A stretch of 64,000 nt of DNA from Patiria miniata (GCF_015706575.1 NW_024037067.1:6399909-6463908), one strand, 5' to 3'; counted from the stretch's first letter, positions 53,701-62,103 are shown. The notes: generated by a model not told the origin, from the sequence alone. Made by a program: numbers and translations.

Positions 53701-56700
53701 TGAACAGCGGTAAAAAATGTGAATCGCTTTCAGACCTACATGTACATAAGCATAATATATGCGCTATATAAGCACCACACATTATTATTAGATGTAGTAT
53801 AGTTGAACTTAATATTGGTTAGTGCACTCCTAAGCATTTGTGTACAAATACCTGCTGGTAACAAACTGGAACTAGTGCCTGCTTCTTGTGTACCATCCTA
53901 GTCTGTACGGAGGCCATACAAAATACATTCCCTTGTACGACGTCCCACATATAGCAATACAGTCCAATTCTACTAGCTATTAAAAACAACAGCACTGGAT
54001 GATATACATGTACAATTATTCAATATGCTATTGTTGTCCACGTGGCCAGTGGGACAATAAATTAGCATATTCCGGGACTATTCCGAAATTTATAGGTGTG
54101 CAGTATGTTGCATTTGCGGGCTAGCCAACAATGAATCATATATGATTATGAGGTGATGTTTATTTTGAACATAAAATTTAATTCATATGTGTTTGTATTG
54201 TGTAGGAGGGTTAATATTTTCTAGGAATATTTGTGTCCCCCTTATCCAGAATGGTACGAGCCTGATTTGCATAATCCATGGAACCATCTGTTTGCTTAAT
54301 TATGCGAGGCAGACAAGCGAATCAATCTGTGACATCATCGATTGTAATACAACTCAACAGGTGTCGCCATTCCACACAGATATACATGTTTCTGTACTGA
54401 TAACAGCTTTTGCTCGCACTTGAAGTGAAGAGAGCCCTCTATTGTTCAATGACAGTCTAACAGTCAGCAGTTAGGCCAAAAAAAAAAAAAAAATCTCCGG
54501 TTTCTGGTATGGAGCTTGCCCAAATAGTGATGCGGCGACGCGGCTTTTTTTTTACCTGATTTTTTTGCTTCAAATGTGTGCTGATGACTGTAAATGGTGC
54601 CCGACTAAACTTAGTGCAAATATATGGGAGTCCAGAGAGGCCACATAAAGCTTATTCTCGACCATAACCCAATCTAAAAACACGTTAAAATTGTGCAGCA
54701 GCAGTATTCCAGTCAAACCAGTGAGTTTGGCGGTTTTGGGACATCATCTTTCATTAAAAAAAAACCTTTTTCATTTTGCTGACGCGCATGGCTATGGCGA
54801 CGCGCGCGCATACCAGAAACCGGAGACTTTTTTTTTTTGGCCTTATGAAAGATTTTCTTTTCACTATTAAAGCGGTCATCCATAATAATCAAAATTTTCA
54901 AAAGCACAGAAAACGTACACTCGGGGTGGTGTTAAATACCCACGTGTGTTTTTGGTTCAGTTTTGTTGTTGTAATATTCAGTATATTTCTTAGTGGGCTT
55001 TCAGATGATCTTTCACAAAAATCATGACGCCTCAACAAGGCGAACTCTGGCTTGTATCTCCAAATAGAAATTCCCGGCAAATGACTCATTTAGCTTGATC
55101 GCATCACACATGCCCATAATTATGCATGACCCTTAAGGTATCTAAAAAAAAGAAAGTTACTCTACACTACTTTTAAAGACTTTAAAAACATAAAATACTC
55201 TGATAAAACAGTTAAAGGGAAAATACAACATCAAAAAATAAAACTACCAAATCATTTTGAAATACCTTGCTGGACTGTTTAGTGAATGACAGTGTAAAGC
55301 ATCCTGTAAAATCATGGCACCTGGTATACTGTCATTTTCAAGAAAAGTGATATTTTTGTATCAATTTCCAACGCTGATCGGCCGATCAGCGTTGGAAAAA
55401 ACTGGCTTTTTTTCAAATACTGGCCCCAATTGACCATCGCACTTGTTTGTAATCGATTACACACCTATGAACGGGTACAAGCCAGCTAGACTGGTTCCCT
55501 GACCTTACAATTCCCCAATGTATGTAAACTGCTCTGTTTCTTCTTATATGGAGTCAGGGAACCAGATTACAGGAAAATGATTGTTTTTCTTGGTTTTTAT
55601 AGCATTTTCGAACCCAAAACCTCAAAAAAGACAGTGTAACTATATTTGCTATATATTTCCAACCCCCCAATTCCATCCATTTCTGAAAATTACAGCAAAA
55701 GCAAATGATGTATATTCCCTTTAAAAGCATAAAATACTCTGATAAAACAGTTAATATGCACCGCACTAGGTCAACTTTTTTTTTCATTTTAATATGCTAT
55801 CTGAGCCACGACAGACGGTGAAGGGCAAAACCTAATATTGAAGTTCAGTTCTTGCACAGCTTTTGAGGGCATGAAGAAACTTTTAGTCTGTGCACATCAT
55901 TTTCCTAAATGATGAAATATTGAGCTGAAAATACATTACATATAGGCACGCCTGTAACACAAAAATGGAATTGAGGTGAAGAATGTTTTACCCACCACGA
56001 AAGCATCGAAAACATTATCTTTCCACCACCACTTAGGAAACCAAACATTAACATTCCCCTTCTCAATACGTAACTTTACTTTTGTATGTGAAAACTCCGC
56101 TGTCAATTTTTTTTAAAAGAGAAAAGAATCCGAAAAATGTAATAGAACCCTTCCAGAACCTTCAAAAACCACCACAAGTTAGGGTAGAAAAGAATATATC
56201 ATAGGTTTCCTACAAAGTAGAGGATTTTGTAGGATTCAGGAAGATTCTTGACTAAAAATGCCGCGAGAGTTAGGTTAGGGTAGAGGTAAGCTTACGTCAT
56301 TTCAAGTGATTCGGCCTGTTACGGTAATAATAAAAGATCATTACAGGATAATTCTAATATACTAATATATAAATAAAATATATATTGCTAATTTACCGGT
56401 ACATGAATATTCCCTAACACTATATTGCTTGCTGGAGCCGTAAGGAATGAAATAATTGGTTCAAAACTATCAAAAAATATATAACTCTCAAGGAGTTGTA
56501 TGAAGTTAGAAAAATCGCAAAGAAGAGTCACAAACCTCTATCAGCTTGTCCACATCTTCCATTTCTCCAGGTAGGTCTGAGAGAGCGTTGAAAATCTGAG
56601 CAGAGTTCTCCAGCTTCAGAAGGTCCTCGTCCTGAGAAAGTTGACGACAAAAATAATAATTAAGCTGCTTTAAAATATATGCACATTTATGCAAAGCAAA

Positions 56701-59700
56701 TTTGACTTCAAGAAGCTTCAGGGGCAAAATATGGCAAGTTGAAATGTGTTCATGCTCTGCAAATTTGAAAAACAAATTTGCGAGGCGTTCTGACAAAATG
56801 AGACGGATCTGGGCACAGGCCGTAGTGGAGAAATATACACAAAACCCAATGGGGTGACTTTGTTTCCAATTTTCAGATTGATTGATATGTAATCTTGGAT
56901 ATGTCTACTACACATATTTTAATGAAACAGTACAAAAATTGTGAAATGATAGTGTTTTTAAGGAAAAACAATTGGCATCTTTCATTTTCATGAATACAAA
57001 ACTCAAAACTTTAAAGGCCTTTTTCTCTGTATATACCTTTTGTTGACATGTCGATAAATGCGAACTTTAAACAGCCATAACTTGTCAACAGAATGTCCGA
57101 TTGAAGTGCATCTAACAGTATTGTAAGAAGAATTTTATTCTCTTTCCTAATACCCACAAAACCCTTTTCCACCTCTGCCCAGTTCCGTCTCCTTTTGCCA
57201 GAACGCCTCACATTTTTGCGGCGACTTCCAAACTGTGCTGGGAAGTATGTCCAAGATAGCATTCAAATGAGGTCATGCAAGCTTTGAAAAGTTAAACGGT
57301 AATCTCTGTTTTTTAAATACATATAAAGGAGAAAATTCTCTTTAGATAGTGTTGCCCAGCATCTTTTTATCAGACCAAAGAATTGTATGTCAACTTAGCG
57401 TTTGACAAAAGCTGTTACTGGTTTCTTACAAACTTTCTTCCTGCTTTTCCCGTTTGGATTTGGGGGATAGCGATGTTAAAACGATCTGATAACGGACCTT
57501 TAGTTTAAACATGGCCAGGGTGACTTGGAAGAGAATGATGGAGCCCTCGTAGAAGAACATGTCCCAGATACGTAGCAGCACCCTGATGTGAACCACGCTG
57601 GCGAACACCGTCAGGAACCAGTGAAGGGTGATCAGGGATAGCTCTATAGTTAACAAATTATTAAAAAAGACGTAGTGAGTAGAAAAAAAAAATAACAATT
57701 GCTTCAATCAAATTACTGTGAGTTTTTTTTTTTTTTAGCATGATAGCTTCCTCACTTATAAAACATTGGGCCCTGACACAGTATAAAAAGTTATTAGGGG
57801 AAAAAACCTACTAACACTAGTAAAGTACAAAGGAAAACAAATCTTTTTATGAAACCTTATGAAATTAAAGGGAATATACATCATTTGCTTTTGCTGTAAT
57901 TTTCAGAAATGGATGAATTGGGGGGTTGGAAATATATAGCAAATATAGTTACACTGACTTTTTTGAGGTTTTGGGTTCGAAAATGCTATAAAAACCAAGA
58001 AAAACAATCATATTCCTGTAGTCTGGTTCCCTGACTCCATTTAAAAAGAAACAGAGTAGTTTACATATATTGGGGAATTGTAAGGTCAGGGAACCAGTCT
58101 AGCTGGCTTGTACCCGTTCATAGGTGTGTAATCGATTGCAAACAAGTGCGATGGTCAACTGGGGCCAGTATTTGAAAAAAAGCCAGTTTTTTCCAACGCT
58201 GATCGGCTGATCAGCGTTGGAAATTGATACAAAAATAACACTCTTCTTGAAAATGACAGTATACCAGGTGCCATGATTTTACAGGATGCTTTACACTGTC
58301 ATTCACTAAGAGTCCAGCAAGGTATTTCAAAATGATTTGGTAGTTTTATTTTTTGATGTTTGCAAATGTTGTATTTTCCCTTTAAAGTAAATAAATTGAA
58401 GGTAGAAACTTTGACATTTCTCTTGAAGACGTTGGGGACTAGCAAGCAGTTCTCAATGACCCGCGCTGTGAATCAGGAAACCAAGGCAATGTTATACTGA
58501 GATGTATGATATATCTGCATCCCCAGATTTTGAACTATTCGTTACTTCCTTTATAACGACCCAAACATGCATACTCATGATTCTAGAGATGTACGAAATG
58601 GAACCAATGTTGTGTAACCTACCTATATCATGGCTCTTCAGCTGCTGATCTAACTCTGGAAGGAAACTGACCATCAGCTGACGCAACACTCTCTGGTCAG
58701 CCTTCAAAATAAACAAAAGACAATAGGAGTAATTCACAATGCAGGGCCCCAAAAGTGTCTGCCTTGAAAGGCCATACATATATACAATCAACATCCTCCG
58801 CGTACACTCGAAAAGTTTATCGTCCTTCACTGTTTATGTGAAATACCACACATACATTTCGAAGCCTCAAAAAAGAAATTTGTGATTGATACCAATTTAG
58901 TATTGGTTTGAGATATGGTTTACCTGTACACCGAGCAGTGTGCTGGAGTAGTAAGAGGCCGGCACCAGATCCTCAATGATTGCGCACATGATCCAGAATG
59001 CTTCTTCCTCCTCCATAAAAAGCAGCAACGATGCTACGATCTGAAAAAAATACGACAAAACGTATTAAGAATAATGGGAAAACATGACAGTTATGGGCCG
59101 TGTTACCGTACTGACTCATTGTACATGGATTTGAACCCAGACAGGGAACTTGTGTTCTTGGGCAAGATGCATTACTACAATTGCCTCTCTCCACCCAGGA
59201 GTACAAATAAGTACCTGTGAGGGTTAGAGGCCAGATTGCACTAATCTTGAGCTGCGGAAGAAACTGGTCTCATGGCATGATGAACAGCACATAACGCCTC
59301 GAGACTTTGGAATAAAAGCGCTATAGGTCTTGTTCAAATGACGTCATTTCCTACAGACCATCCACGTGCATCGGCATTTTGAGCGTCACCTTGCATAATG
59401 TGCATCGGCTGCGTCGTATTTCGAACACATTTCGAGCAACAAGCGCGTGTTTGGAACATTTTCAACACTGCGCAATGCGTGCTTGATTGCGTAAAATATG
59501 CTGTTGCAGTTCTCCTACAGAGATGGCCGTCATTGAGCGAGCCCTATATTTTTATAAGCATCACATTATTACTGTCAACTTGGAATAAATAAAAAAAAAA
59601 TTAAAAGCTTACCACTCCTGTTCCTTGGCAGTAGCCGATGTCTGGGTAGAGCCAGGCTATGCCTCGCAGAACGCGCCGCAGGCGGGACACACCGGTGCTC

Positions 59701-61508
59701 TTACTGGAAGAGAAACAGGCATTGCTGGGCATAGTGCGTAGAAGATCCTGGGGGAGATAATAGAAAAGAAAGGCACAACCATCACGTTCGATTACTTCCC
59801 TCGCCTTAACAACACTTTCGTCTTGGGTATAAATGCACATGTGCAATCTGTAGCAATAAACCAACGATCTTTTGTTACTTTAGGTCGAGCCATAGCAACT
59901 GGACCGGGTCAAGTGGCCATGGTACGTGCTCTTCCAAAGTGAACAAGACATGCCGGGTGTATGTTTAAAATTAGCTTAACTTTCCTCCCGTCATCTAGGA
60001 ATAGTGTGAAGTGAAGCTGAGATACTTTTGAATCCCCCGCCGCTGCCAGGGTTAGACTTAGCCGCCATGTTTTCGCATTGTTTTGTGGGATACTTACCCA
60101 AGTAACCGGCTCAGCGGGTCGGTTACTTGGGCCAGGCTCAAGAAAGCATGAGAAGTTATGTGAGAGTTAAATCGACCGCATGCACGAGTAAGAGTGGGGG
60201 AAGTAATCTAACACGAACATATACACCTATCGACTGGCAATGAGGGCACTAATGTACGTCTATGCGCTGAGTGACCACTAGAGGGCCTTATTTCTCCAAG
60301 GCCAAAGGTCAAGGGAAATAGGGCCCTCTTGTGGTCAGAAACAGCGAGTAACTTTCAAGTCCTTACCTTTTCAATCTGTTTGGCAGTCAGCGAGTGATCG
60401 TTTGTGCTGGCTTTGATAATTTCCTGTGCAACAGAAACAAATGAAAGCATGTTTAAATACACACAGCATAAAAATATATACACTCAACTTGTGGGTTTGA
60501 GGTAATGTCATTTATTCAAGTTATTGTCTTTGGTATTTTCAATAACCTGACAGAGCAAGTTCAATGTGCAGTGGCTCGCCTACATGTGACCGTCTGTTGA
60601 CAGAATTTGACAAGTCACAGTGCTAGCTAAAAATATGACCCGACATTCCGACTGTTGGTGACTAGCTTCTGTAAAGGCATGGCAAGGGAACAGGATTGTG
60701 TTTTTTGACCGTCTGTGACTGTTCAGACAGCAGGACCGATGCGTGAAAGTTGCGTTTACTAACACAGAATTCTATCCTTTCGCCTATGTACTTAACCCTA
60801 ACCTTCCCAAACCCTCCCAAATAATCTTCGCAAAATGTTGGATTTTGCAGGACTGAGGCTATATGGCAAAAATGTTTGGCTGATTTTTGCAGGATGCACT
60901 GTGTCAAGGTCTAATGGGCCGGACCTTGTGTTGTTTATGCTGAGCCATGCATAAATTCAGGCCTACATTATACTTGAAATTCTCTGCACTGCTCCAGGAT
61001 GTCACTGGCTCTGCCTCAACATATTGACAGTGATTGCTAGAGGATTTCGCAGTGAGGGAGTGGTCACCCCTCCAAGGACCACATTCAAGAAACAACGGAT
61101 GATTTTTGAGGACTGAGGCTGTACATTGTATGCATGCTTATGGAGGCAGATGGAGTATTTTGCAGGATTGAGGCTGCATCCCAAAAAATGCCAAGGGAGT
61201 TAGGGTCAATGTACATATTTCCACTTTCTAGTTACATGATTAGTTATTAGCGGGTTGTCTTTGTTCTAACCAAAATCCCATAGACTTCTGTACACAGCTT
61301 TTATGGTCTGGACATTTTGTCACTTCTAAAGCTTAAATCTTAAATCCAAAACATGGTGTAGGTGTGTCACCTTGTAAGACGTTTCGCTGTTCTCTTTCTT
61401 CTGCTGGGCACCAGACAGTCTCATCCACAGGTTGGGGCGCATACTGTGGGGGATCCCCTCGCGCACCAGGTGACGCAACTTCTCCGTGTGGGGTAGTCTG
61501 CTTTCAAG
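38237..61508 (-). CDS. SGSM3: SGSM3 (TBC-SH3-RUN protein), 3' 17 exons, 5' end outside window
   Basis: Minus-strand exons in transcript order are 61371-61508, 60367-60423, 59613-59747, 58924-59040, 58623-58701, 57498-57643, 56536-56631, 44996-45127, 44688-44742, 44085-44212, 42710-42865, 41980-42034, 41670-41778, 41092-41185, 40629-40834, 39064-39262 and 38237-38308. All junctions are GT-AG. The joined frame is 657 codons plus stop with no break. It is collinear with recalled vertebrate SGSM3 from about residue 98 to the C-terminus (end KHHLFSWDL). The protein is a TBC-domain regulator with SH3 and RUN domains, known to associate with Rab and Rap GTPases and to act in membrane trafficking and signalling; its cell site here is inferred. 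The first roughly 100 residues must lie right of the window, because no matching exon is seen in 61509-64000. The largest visible intron (45128-56535, 11.4 kb) holds the tRNA-like array. Confidence 0.95.
38930..39030 (+). mobile_element. Fragment of the TTAA/AGGGAA MITE
   Basis: After TTAA (38926-38929) the sequence AGGGAATGTACATCATTGGC and TTTTGCTGTAATTTTCAGAA match one end of the full copies at 55-58 kb. The other end is not recognisable. It lies in the last SGSM3 intron, close to the donor of exon 39064-39262. Confidence 0.6.
39585..39697. repeat. A-rich tract and GGCCAAAA-type element end
   Basis: Two A-runs of 16 to 17 (39585-39601, 39608-39624) precede GCGTCGCCGCATCA and a small hairpin (CGGTCT..AGACCG). 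The block ends in a T-run and GGCC at about 39690, the end type of the 54473-54843 family (which has TGCGGCGACGCGGC inside). It is a probable decayed copy within an SGSM3 intron. Confidence 0.4.
39814..40295 (+). mobile_element. TTAA-flanked MITE, diverged copy
   Basis: It is bounded by TTAA (39810-39813 and 40296-39 bp further motif at 40296-40299). It keeps GATCATTTGTCATTCGCATT at the start, GCGCGCGTGTGTGTCGTG, a reduced palindrome (ATGCGTCACTTGACGCAT) and GCTGCAAATGATCTAATGT at the end. It matches 12226-12779 in order with many changes, so it is older. Confidence 0.65.
41285..41600 (+). mobile_element. TTAA-family MITE, strongly diverged
   Basis: GATGTTTCAGCTCAGTGGAT, CTTCTAAATGACAGCAAGCC, AATGGAATAATTTCCTTGGG, TTTAGTACCACTACGATCTT and a terminal TTAA (41597-41600) follow the order of the 61717-62103 copy. 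The left end is not clear. Confidence 0.45.
41670..45127 (-). CDS. SGSM3: SGSM3 exons encoding linker and SH3 domain
   Basis: Exons 44996-45127, 44688-44742 and 44085-44212 encode the linker ([50 protein letters not shown]). Exons 42710-42865, 41980-42034 and the start of 41670-41778 encode the SH3 fold. SH3 marks are [17 protein letters not shown] (ALYDY-like strand and acidic RT loop), the Trp of [11 protein letters not shown] and WFPAKFVE. The SH3 binds proline-rich partners; the ligand-facing aromatic residues are kept. The SH3 exon starts at an acceptor that has been multiplied by a downstream-lying tandem repeat (42866-43480). Confidence 0.93.
42866..43480. repeat. 131-bp tandem repeat carrying copies of the SH3-exon splice acceptor
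   Basis: Units of about 131 bp repeat four to five times. Each includes, on the minus strand, GTGTTATTGGCAG then TCCC[TG][AG]GTACCAGACTACTC. That is the acceptor and first 21 bases of the genuine SH3 exon (acceptor AG at 42866-42867). Extra AG copies lie at 42996-42997, 43127-43128 and 43259-43260; the fifth unit reads CAA instead of CAG. Splicing to an extra acceptor would read [12 protein letters not shown] or similar and meet a TGA. Confidence 0.85.
43485..44084. other. SGSM3 intron segment, no further exon
   Basis: GC-richer piece at 43540-43770 with several CGGCCT words, then a T-run at 43868-43879. No open exon with GT-AG borders matching SGSM3 is missing here, since the flanking exons join in frame without it. 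Confidence 0.4.
44255..44552. repeat. 11-bp minisatellite (CATCACAAGTC)n in an SGSM3 intron
   Basis: CATCACAAGTC and variants (CAATCACAAGT, CATCACAACTC) repeat about 25 times between exons 44688-44742 and 44085-44212. It starts about 45 bp upstream (in transcript sense) of the acceptor of the 44085-44212 exon. The open frame through it (KSITSPSQ repeats) is an artefact of the period. Confidence 0.9.
45218..45510 (+). mobile_element. tRNA-derived SINE, diverged
   Basis: GTGCCGTGATCCAATGGTCG is the head (A box TGATCCAATGG). GTTCAAACCCTGG is the B-box end. The body has TTGTGTTCTTGGGCAAGACA, CCTCTCTCCATGCAGGAGTA, GGCATGATGAACAGGGG and a GCGCTACAATAAGCATGG tail with ATT microsatellite. It lies antisense within the large SGSM3 intron. 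Confidence 0.7.
45840..46185. repeat. Dispersed repeat, copy 1
   Basis: ATTGGCATCTTTCATTTTCA, TGACATGTCGATAAATGC, TTTAAACAGCCATAA, AATACCCACAAAACC and CCTCTGCCCAG occur in this order here and again at 56860-57275, same orientation. This copy has a 45-bp internal gap relative to the other. No coding domain was recognised on either strand, so the family is unassigned. Confidence 0.65.
46893..46995. mobile_element. Short palindromic element
   Basis: GTGGAACACGGAAAATGTAG at the left is inverted at the right end (CTACATTATTCCATATTCCAC with one-base differences). Inside, GTGCGTCTTGCGTCCCACAT through CCAC pairs with GTGGTATGTGGGACACAGAC through GCAC around the loop TCGGCCTTCGGCCTT. One hairpin with arms of about 45 bp results. 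It resembles the hairpin at 16430-16567 in type but not in sequence. Confidence 0.7.
47000..49724. other. Intron DNA, nothing recognised
   Basis: A short match to the 7.5-kb inverted-repeat element lies near 47630-47670. At 47860-48400 the GC content is higher, with repeated CCCCGTCC/CCTGTCCA-like words. No open exon or RNA gene is supported. Confidence 0.35.
49725..50847 (-). repeat. Eight-copy tandem array of tRNA-like units
   Basis: On the minus strand each 146-153-bp unit carries a Pol III A box (TGGTTGAGTGG or TGGTTAAGTGG) and, about 40 bp on, a B box (GGTTCGANTCC in copies 1, 2, 3 and 8; changed by one or two bases in 4-7). The T-arm stem GTGGG/CCCAC is kept. In several copies the stem TGGCTTG can pair with CAAGGCA at the other end with one mismatch, giving a tRNA-like outline. 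The D region resembles a Ser/Leu-type tRNA, but the linker is one base too long and the anticodon arm is weak. These are therefore tRNA-derived repeats, not confident tRNA genes. The non-tRNA part (CAAGCTTGTGAATTG, GCAGAATACTTCCATATTTT) is shared. B boxes lie near 49735, 49885, 50035, 50183, 50329, 50480, 50627 and 50780. A solitary relative lies at 10085-10150. Confidence 0.8.
50848..51177 (+). CDS. Unidentified 109-codon open frame in SGSM3 intron
   Basis: The frame begins at the right edge of the tRNA-like array (the [10 protein letters not shown] start) and continues through [40 protein letters not shown] and [16 protein letters not shown]. The middle has a composition more protein-like than its neighbours: balanced charge, few low-complexity runs and GC-richer codons at about 50915-51065. 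I recognise no domain, and there is no poly(A) signal or splice context that settles a gene. It could be the remnant of an exon or part of a mobile element. It lies on the strand opposite to SGSM3. Confidence 0.15.
   Translation: MMQVSCKENSCYLDVFTGPSGQRKLLDRPPDYYCVPDTLTKQFYYHSLSTVNLIDKRGRYYTEQMREATSSNQLFWLYNFFRNDVSLLEFDFAFVFSSLRDKEHSIKFC
51770..52075. repeat. GCTTAGCAAAAGC repeat, doubled
   Basis: GCTTAGCAAAAGCGGATTAC CAGCCA and TGCTTAGCAAAAGCGTGTTACC-type blocks with CACAGAAAATATTCGC and CCACCTGATTTTCACTAAGC occur twice about 130 bp apart. The edges read GGCCAATTTCACAGAACTGC and TTAGTGGTTCTGTAA, which are partly inverse. This looks like a palindromic interspersed repeat with an internal duplication. 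Confidence 0.6.
53493..53792 (+). mobile_element. tRNA-derived SINE, near full length
   Basis: GCGCTGTGGTCCAGTGGTTA (A box TGGTCCAGTGG), GTGGGTTCAAACTCTGACGG (B-box end), TTGTGTCCTTGGGCAAGACC, CGCCTCTCTCCACCCAGGAG, TGTTGAACAGCGGT and the tail GCGCTATATAAGCACCAC then ATTATTATTA. It is the best-preserved plus-strand copy and defines the family order used for the others. Confidence 0.78.
54473..54843. mobile_element. MITE with GGCCAAAA ends, second family
   Basis: The start AGGCCAAAA (A-run) then TCTCCGGTTTCTGGTAT is inverted at the end as ATACCAGAAACCGGAGA then a T-run and GGCCT, an exact 17-bp subterminal inverse. The interior has TGATGCGGCGACGCGGC. The ends are shared with the 12947-13214 family, but the interior differs. 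No protein is encoded. Confidence 0.75.
55076..55112 (-). mobile_element. Fragment of the GTGATGCGATCAAGC family
   Basis: On the minus strand TGTGATGCGATCAAGC then TAAATGAGTCATTTGCCGGG, followed by TATTTGGAGATACAAGCC, matches 955-1020 of the pogo-like element. Only one arm is visible. Confidence 0.5.
55216..55720 (-). mobile_element. TTAA-flanked AGGGAA MITE with perfect palindrome, copy 1
   Basis: It is bounded by TTAA at 55212-55215 and 55721-55724, with ends AGGGAAAATACAACATC and its inverse GATGTATATTCCCT. A perfect 34-bp palindrome sits at 55365-55398 (half-site TTTCCAACGCTGATCGG). Just outside each end is ACATAAAATACTCTGATAAA or GCATAAAATACTCTGATAAA then ACAGTTAA. The insertion therefore landed in a TTAA inside a 31-bp tandem repeat. 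It is inverted relative to 57869-58381, with which it shares high identity over its full length. Confidence 0.82.
56205..56290 (+). mobile_element. Fragment of the CCCTAAC-ended MITE
   Basis: GAGGATTTTGTAGGATTCAGG then GCCGCGAGAGTTAGGTTAGGGT matches the right end of the 6034-6453 element. The left part is missing. Confidence 0.5.
56536..61508 (-). CDS. SGSM3: SGSM3 exons encoding the TBC (Rab-GAP) domain
   Basis: These seven exons encode residues 1-256 of the visible part. TBC hallmarks are present. [12 protein letters not shown] opens the domain. The arginine finger sits in I-x-x-D-x-x-R (IEK|DLLR, split across the 60367 and 59613 exons). The glutamine finger sits in YCQG (exon 59613-59747). 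[11 protein letters not shown] and [12 protein letters not shown] close the fold. Both catalytic fingers are intact, so GAP activity is plausible. Exon 56536-56631 ([12 protein letters not shown] to DKLIE) is 96 bp, phase 0, and could be skipped without a frame change. Exons 57498-57643 and 56536-56631 lie between two inverted MITE copies. Confidence 0.93.
56860..57275. repeat. Dispersed repeat, copy 2
   Basis: This longer copy of the repeat at 45840-46185 lies in the intron between exons 57498-57643 and 56536-56631. It adds AACAGAATGTCCGATTGAAG and a CGGCGACTTCCAAACTGTGC tail not present in copy 1. Confidence 0.65.
57869..58381 (+). mobile_element. TTAA-flanked AGGGAA MITE with palindrome, copy 2
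   Basis: It is bounded by TTAA at 57865-57868 and 58382-58385. The start is AGGGAATATACATCATTTGC and the end GTTGTATTTTCCCT. The central palindrome at 58190-58223 has one changed base at its centre. It is a full-length inverse of 55216-55720, about 2.1 kb apart, bracketing SGSM3 exons 57498-57643 and 56536-56631. Confidence 0.82.
59098..59335 (+). mobile_element. SINE, head partly lost
   Basis: GGATTTGAACCCAGACAGGG (B-box end), TTGTGTTCTTGGGCAAGATG, TTGCCTCTCTCCACCCAGGA, GGCATGATGAACAGCAC and GCGCTATAGG follow the family order. The A-box region is not recognisable. It lies antisense in an SGSM3 intron. Confidence 0.68.
60097..60131. other. Small perfect hairpin in SGSM3 intron
   Basis: CCCAAGTAACC (60097-60107) is exactly inverted at 60121-60131 around a GC-rich loop. 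It is short and could be chance or a remnant of an inverted-repeat element. Confidence 0.4.
60272..60337. promoter_or_regulatory. Convergent pair of CTCF-like sites
   Basis: TGACCACTAGAGGGCC (60272-60287) and, on the minus strand, TGACCACAAGAGGGCCC (60321-60337) both fit the core CCACNAGRGGGC of the bilaterian CTCF motif and face each other about 50 bp apart. They also make an inverted repeat, so a small foldback element is the alternative reading. Confidence 0.35.
60792..61212. mobile_element. MITE with CCCTAAC termini, second copy
   Basis: The left end TTAACCCTAACCTTCCC and right end GGGAGTTAGGGT match the 6034-6453 copy. The whole interior is collinear (GCAGGATGCACTGTGTCAAG, CTTGTGTTGTTTATGCT, GATGTCACTGGCTCTGCC, CCAAGGACCACATTC). 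The internal GGATTGAGG motifs are more decayed here. It lies in the SGSM3 intron between exons 61371-61508 and 60367-60423. Confidence 0.65.
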
Positions 61509-61716
61509 CTGTATGAAAAGACAAACACAAAGATTTTTTTTTAAATAGTTGATTCAGTATGGTTTTCTCAATACAAAGTTACATGTACTTGGAGTGATAC
61601 GTGCAAACAGTGTAAACAATTATAAGTTTTTTTGTTTGGAGATGCGAGAAAAATTCAATAATTTAATTCCAATGCTGCATGATACATGATCATCTCTTTT
61701 CCATCATGAGACTTAA

Positions 61717-62103
61717 ACAGGTACATAGGATCATTTTCTTTTTGTGCAATTTTTTTCCCCCATTTGAAGCAACAAATTTGCTCAAAATGTTAAGAAGGCT
61801 GCTCAACAACTAACTTGTTGAAGTTTCAGTTCAGTGGATACTGTGCATTTTGACAAAAAATATATGCACAATGTTAGGGGTCTGGTACATGTAACAGGAT
61901 TCTGCTGCTTACGCACATGCAAAACTGTGCCAGCTGACACACTTATTAAACCACCTTCAATTATTGTTTTCTTCCAAATGATACCATTTTAGACAAAATA
62001 GTTTCACAGGGCATTTGGTACCAGTCGTATCTTCACTTCCAGCAAGAATTTTCTCATTATGTACGTTTCCAGGTAATTACAAAGTTTCTACATGTACGTG
62101 CCT
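61717..62103 (+). mobile_element. TTAA-flanked MITE, diverged and shortened
   Basis: It lies between TTAA at 61713-61716 and 62104-62107. AGGTACATAGGATCATTTTC-like start (after CAG), TTTGAAGCAACAAATTTGCT, AACAACTAACTTGTTGAAGT, CAGGGCATTTGGTACC and GTACGTGCC end follow the family order. The central palindrome has been lost. Confidence 0.6.

Larger units (their letters stand above)
45128..56535 (-). other. SGSM3: Large SGSM3 intron (11.4 kb)
   Basis: Between exons 56536-56631 and 44996-45127 I find no additional SGSM3 exon, and the flanking codons join in frame. It holds two SINEs, a palindromic element at 46.9 kb, the tRNA-like array at 49.7-50.8 kb, an unidentified open frame at 50848-51177, a GCTTAGCAAAAGC repeat, a GGCCAAAA-type MITE and one full AGGGAA MITE. 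Stretches at 47.0-49.7 kb and 52.1-53.4 kb show nothing beyond AT-rich unique DNA and poly-N runs. Confidence 0.6.

Noticed and set aside
45875-57262. The two open frames sharing [11 protein letters not shown]-like residues (45875-46192 and 57011-57262, minus)
   Set aside because: They are two copies of one dispersed repeat. The shared residues follow from DNA identity, and no domain is recognisable.
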